64,000 bases of DNA from positions 127,160,891 through 127,224,890 of the forward strand of contig CM043947.1 in NCBI GenBank assembly GCA_014529385.2. Reading direction: 5' to 3'. The DNA is from Adiantum capillus-veneris. Taxonomy: Eukaryota; Streptophyta; Polypodiopsida; Polypodiales; Pteridaceae. Position numbers and translations under genes: made by a program. Positions within the stretch are counted from its first letter, which is position 1, and every line of letters starts with the position of its first letter. The notes below the pieces were generated by a model that saw only the letters and a program-made list of their open reading frames with translations, ran no database searches and was not told the DNA's origin. Below, in pieces: positions 60,048-64,000 of the stretch.

Positions 60048-61484
60048 AAGTTTCCATGATTTTAGGGTTTTGGGAACATGGATCGCGATCCATGTTCCAG
60101 CACCTTTTTCTACTGTTTTTAGCTTGGTTGATTCTGTTAGTTAGTTGGGGTCTACTGATGAACTTTTTCTTATTTTTGATGGGTTTTGGACTTCCTCATT
60201 GGCCCTGTTAGTTTGCCGATTTTGTGACCTTGTACTGCTTCGATTTGTTGTTTTGGTACTGTTGATGCAGTATGGGTCACACACACTAGTTTTGCAAAAA
60301 GCATCTCAACATGGATCGCGATCCATGTTCCTTTTTGCCAAAATCAGGATAAAAGTGGCTCACTAGATGGACAATGTACAAATAGTACTGGTGTTGCAAA
60401 ATGATCACAAAAAGTGCTCTTAAGATCATCAAACCAATCTGGATTGCTACTTTCAGTTAATAAACGGTCTTTTGGTCAAAATTACTGCTTAAGTAATTTG
60501 GGAAACTTCACACTCTCCTCGAAGCCTATCAACAAGCAAATGTAACCTAAGAATGGTGATGGGATCAAAACCAAGCAAAATTTTACTTGCAAAATGGTGA
60601 AACTTGAAAGATTCAGCTTGCCTTCTCAAAAGAATTCAATGTCTAGGGGAAATTGCCAAAAGGAACCAAGCAAAGCTATGAGCTACATACCTCAATCATC
60701 AGAAATCAAAGCAAGGAGAGATCTCAGGCAAAACATGACTCCAAAAGTGGTTGCTAGAAACAGATTTGGTCAAAACGAAATAAATATGGCCATAAACAAA
60801 AATGGGGCAAACTATGGAAAAACATGTCCAAAGTTGGAAAAATTTCACCAGTGTAATAGGAAAACCTATAGGAACCAATGTGCACAAGAACTGTATCAAA
60901 ATTCTTCCCAACATGGATCATGATCCATGTACCTTTTTGGCCAAAATAAGTAAAACCCATGCCATCTGATTCGGTATGATAAAGAAAGCCAAGCCATGAA
61001 GTTTCAAGCCATTTGAATCCCAAAATCCACTTCAAAAAGCCAAAATCTCTAAATATGTACATGATTTTCAAAATTCAGCTCAAGTGTCAAACCATTGATC
61101 CAAATCCCAATTTTTTTGGACCAAGTCATAATCAAGATGAACCCTACCAGATGGTATCATCAGATTTCCAAAATATTGCCCAACATGGATCGCGTTTCAT
61201 GTACCTTCAGCCCTAAATCCATAGAAAATTGCTCAGTAGCATCCCCTTATGCCCAGGAGCAACTTCCCAAAGTTAGAATTTTCAAATGCTTCCCAACATG
61301 GATCGCGATCCATGTTCCTTTTTTCCAAATTCCATCTATTACATTACAGTCCTGTGCCTATAGTAATCCTAGGTGCACTGGTGAAATTTGGTCAAATTTG
61401 GAGTAGTTTTGACAAAGTTAAGCTCACTTTTTCATTTTATGGTCAAGTTTACACTTTTCGACAATTTTGATCAATGGCTAAAAC
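60048..61484. repeat. Non-coding region with five dispersed palindromes
   Basis: A palindrome with half-site ACATGGATCG occurs at 60,073-60,098 (26 bp, perfect, half-site GGAACATGGATCG), 60,308-60,329 (22 bp, perfect), 60,911-60,930 (20 bp, perfect, centre CATG instead of CGCG), 61,183-61,202 (right arm diverged) and 61,295-61,316 (22 bp, perfect). Copies share flanks CCCA on the left and CCTTTTTGCC on the right. No ORF of note lies in the region. It separates the element A coding region from the next ORF. Confidence 0.9.
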
Positions 61485-62401
61485 TTGATTTCACTTGCAA
61501 AAATTGGCAACATGATACCTCGAAGGAAATCACAGAGGGAGTGGAATGTGGCACCCTATAAGATAATCGATATCTCATCAAATGAGAAAGCTCACCTCAC
61601 CGAACAAGTACTTGAAGCAATTCCGGCAAACATTTTCATCGGAAGGTTTCAAGCAGTAGACGGAGAAATTGTAAAGACCACCATCTTTCCACAGGAAATG
61701 TGGACTTTGCACTAGAAAATGTAGGGGTCAGGTGCCTCCAGCTCGACAACTTCTTACGACTGCCTCCTTGGGGAACAGATTTCAGACGATCTCACGAGCT
61801 CATAAGTTCAATTCAATACAATGGAGAAGCAACTCTGACAGACAAGGATGGGATAGTCGTTAAGGTAAAAATTACAGCGGAAATTATCAATCAAGCCCTC
61901 CACCTTCCACAAGGGATGCACAATCTATTGCAGAAAATGAAGGCAATAGACAATGATAAAGCCTTTTTGAAGCAACGAGCCCACAAGCTGACATATCAAG
62001 ACCTGATCTACTAAAAAACAGAACTGCCATTGCGTCTTATATCACAACATTTCAAGGTGCAGAATCCGTCTAGATATACTGAACCCTTGTTGCATATGGC
62101 AGTGGTTATGGCGATGGGCTTGGCTGAAGGCAGGGTGGTCAGTTGCGACTTTGCCAACTATCTTCTTGACATGATTGTGGAAGCAAACCTGAAGGGCGGT
62201 CAAACAAGTAAAGCTTACATGAAGGGAGGACCAATGCTCACATGGATAGCCTATCAAGCACTGGGCATGATCAACGATCTACCACCTGCCGAAGCGCAGA
62301 TAGATCTAATCCACAGGTCCAAAAGAGCTGTGAGACCAGTGGTAGGACCTTCTACAGGCCGAACCCTGGAGTCAAATAGACAAGGAAAAGTGCACCTGTA
62401 A
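61485..62401 (+). pseudogene. Uncharacterised retroelement-associated ORF (3' ORF of A or a neighbour)
   Basis: A first frame (61,485-61,715) reads REWNVAPYKIIDISSNEKAHL. A second frame (61,700-62,401, one TAA at 62,012) reads LENVGVRCLQLDNFLRLPPWG, VVKVKITAEIINQALHLPQG, LPLRLISQHFKVQNPSRYTEPLLHMAVVMAMGLAEGRVV and FANYLLDMIVEANLKG. The pattern of an entry motif ITxxxIxxALxLP followed by helices recalls plant retroelement N-terminal proteins, but I cannot name the family. Frameshift and stop show decay. Confidence 0.45.
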
Positions 62402-63251
62402 GGGATTCTGACAATGAGAAAACCAAGTCAGATTCTTGAAGTAGCCAGAAAGAGGGATCCCACCCAAGAGATACTCCTTATGAGTACCAATCTTTGGAGG
62501 AAGAGCAGGATAGCCCATACACCCTGGGATATACCCGGTTGAAGAAAAAGATTGCACATTTGGCAGAAGCTACCCCCATTACTCATGCCAGGAGGACGAT
62601 GGAAGAGGCTCAGGCATTGAGAAAAAAGCTCCGCTGACAAAAGAAGGATCAGCATCAAACCCAAGAAACAAAAGCGGATGGTGAGAAAGAAGACGATGAA
62701 GTCAAAAATGCTTCGTTGATACGCAGACAAAGAAAGGAGTTGGAAAGGATCAAGCAACAAAAGAGGAAGGAAGCTGAAGAGGAACGGGAAATTGCCAGCG
62801 CCATGCGACAACACATTCACAATGAGCTCAAGCGAAGATGGAGCAGAGGCAGCAAGAAGAATCAAAGAAGCCACGTGTCGATGATCTAGAATCATCTGAC
62901 GAATCTGGTAAGAGTAAAAAAGGGGAAAGTCACTTGCAAGGAGAGGAACAACACGATACACAGGACCAAAAAGGTCAAGACCTTCGTTCTCCCAAGGATG
63001 CTGAGACACTTTCAGAGATGTCAAAAAAAAAGAAAGGAGAAAGTGCAGGACGGTCGGAGCAAGGGATCGAAGAAAAGCAGAAGGAACAGCAAATGGATCA
63101 AAAAATAGAATCACAAACAAAGCCTGCCACTACCTCTGATGCCTTAAAAGATTCGAAACAAAAGGAAAATCAAGCTGAGGTGGCTGAGCAATCGGATCAG
63201 AGCCAAAGGACCAGCATGGGCCAAGATCGCCACGCACACAAGTGTCCATAA
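62402..63251 (+). pseudogene. Highly charged linker ORF
   Basis: The open frame 62,838-63,251 is almost all Lys, Glu, Gln, Ser and Asp (for example SGKSKKGESHLQGEEQHD). It looks like a disordered linker within the same decayed protein. The stretch 62,402-62,837 is also Lys/Arg/Glu-rich but changes frame. Confidence 0.45.
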
Positions 63252-63448
63252 AAGAAGGAGTAGATAATTAAGTCATTTGACATTGACTATCATTTAGAGC
63301 AGATCAAACTGTAGTCCCAATGTCAAAGAGCTCTTCACGATCTCAAGGAGCTGGAATTAGAAGACATCAAAAAAGAGGCATCTAGAGCAGCAGCAGAATC
63401 CTGGCACTTAAAGCAACAATCAAAGCACTAAAGAACGCACAAGTCTAG

Positions 63449-64000
63449 GTGCAATCAGAGTTGCAGAGAGAACGAGAGAATGCAACATACTATTACAAAG
63501 AAGTGCAACAATTCAATGAGGTGAACTCCGCATTGCAGATCGAACAGCAACACCTCGAGGAGGAGCTTACCAGAGAAAAGGAACAAAATGAGATGCTACA
63601 AGGCTCGTATGCAATGGTTAGCAGGTCTCTCACTCAGCTCCTGGCCATACAGGAGACACCCTCCTCTTCAACGATGACTACAGGATCTACTTCCTTGAGC
63701 CAGGAAATCAAAGAGTTGAAAGAGGCCCTAAAACAAGAGAAATATGACAGACAGATCATGACGGCAGGTCATAGGGCCCTACAACAGGCCAAGGATGAGG
63801 AAATCAACGACTTAAAGAGGCAACTAGTTGAGGCAAGACCGGAAGTAGCAGCTCTGAAATCCAATCAAACAAAGTATCAGCAGGACCCAGGGGAATTTGA
63901 GCAGGGAGAAGGATTCGAACAATCAGCGTTCGAAACTCATCAAACAGAGATGCCCACTACGAGCACTGAAAAAGGCACGCAAGAATTTGCAAATCCAGCC
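63449..64000 (+). CDS. Coiled-coil C-terminal segment, open to the window end
   Basis: From the stop at 63,446-63,448 a frame of 184 codons is open to the end of the window. It contains QQHLEEELTREKEQNEMLQG, IKELKEALKQEKYDRQIM and EINDLKRQLVEARPEVAAL, all with heptad-like spacing, so a coiled coil is likely. It is probably the continuation of the preceding ORFs. No true start is claimed; it is the end of a larger frame interrupted upstream. Confidence 0.5.
   Translation, partial: MQSELQRERENATYYYKEVQQFNEVNSALQIEQQHLEEELTREKEQNEMLQGSYAMVSRSLTQLLAIQETPSSSTMTTGSTSLSQEIKELKEALKQEKYDRQIMTAGHRALQQAKDEEINDLKRQLVEARPEVAALKSNQTKYQQDPGEFEQGEGFEQSAFETHQTEMPTTSTEKGTQEFANPA

Overview
This window reads as nuclear DNA of a land plant with a large, retroelement-rich genome. 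I favour a non-flowering plant such as a fern or lycophyte, because several TE-borne ORF families (two-ORF LINEs, a DUF7869-like protein) look more at home there, but that is inference. I found no convincing single-copy host gene and no tRNA, rRNA or CRISPR. Nearly everything that codes is a transposable element or its remains, much of it nested.

Layout. 0.1-3.5 kb: decayed CACTA (En/Spm) transposase, minus strand. 4.5-14.0 kb: three LINEs in the same minus orientation, joined head to tail by (CT)n/(GA)n microsatellite. The oldest and most degraded is at 4.6-7.2 kb, a 5'-truncated copy is at 7.35-9.0 kb, and a nearly intact copy with ORF1 and ORF2 is at 9.3-13.9 kb. 14.9-16.5 kb: minisatellite with a palindromic core and a higher-order period. 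17.0-18.2 kb and 28.9-30.5 kb: what look like two halves of one DUF7869-type element gene, split by about 10.7 kb. That gap holds a minus-strand Copia element (20.3-27.7 kb), which itself carries a small non-autonomous Copia element (20,691-22,683) with a perfect 5-bp target duplication.

31.8-37.5 kb: a mosaic of fragments (Ty3/Gypsy PR-RT, a second Copia copy split by a 1.6-kb insertion, and an unusual reverse transcriptase relative). 41.05 kb to the end: one very long plus-strand Ty3/Gypsy element (element A), broken by two complete non-autonomous LTR elements, B (43,753-53,207) and C (55,483-59,923, minus). Removing each, plus one copy of its 4-bp target duplication (CCAT and ACGT), makes the reading frame of A continuous. 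Element A is odd in two ways. Its retropepsin-like domain lies after the integrase, and the coding region is followed by 1.4 kb holding five copies of a 20-26 bp perfect or near-perfect palindrome, then a further charged, coiled-coil ORF running off the window.

The most striking biology is the LINE-microsatellite link. All three LINEs sit inside the same dinucleotide tract. A fourth, 76-bp LINE 3' end (identical to the 7.35-kb copy) sits inside a (CT)n tract of the right LTR of element B, while the same place in the left LTR is an empty (CT)n tract. That is a natural filled-site/empty-site pair and points to a plant LINE that inserts into CT/GA microsatellites. In the intact LINE, ORF2 follows ORF1 in the same frame after a single TAG with no usable in-frame ATG, which suggests stop readthrough or reinitiation.

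Limits: domain calls come from motifs read by eye; no database search was run. Long Ser-Leu, Arg-Glu, Thr-His or Cys-Val ORFs are microsatellite translations and are not annotated as genes.
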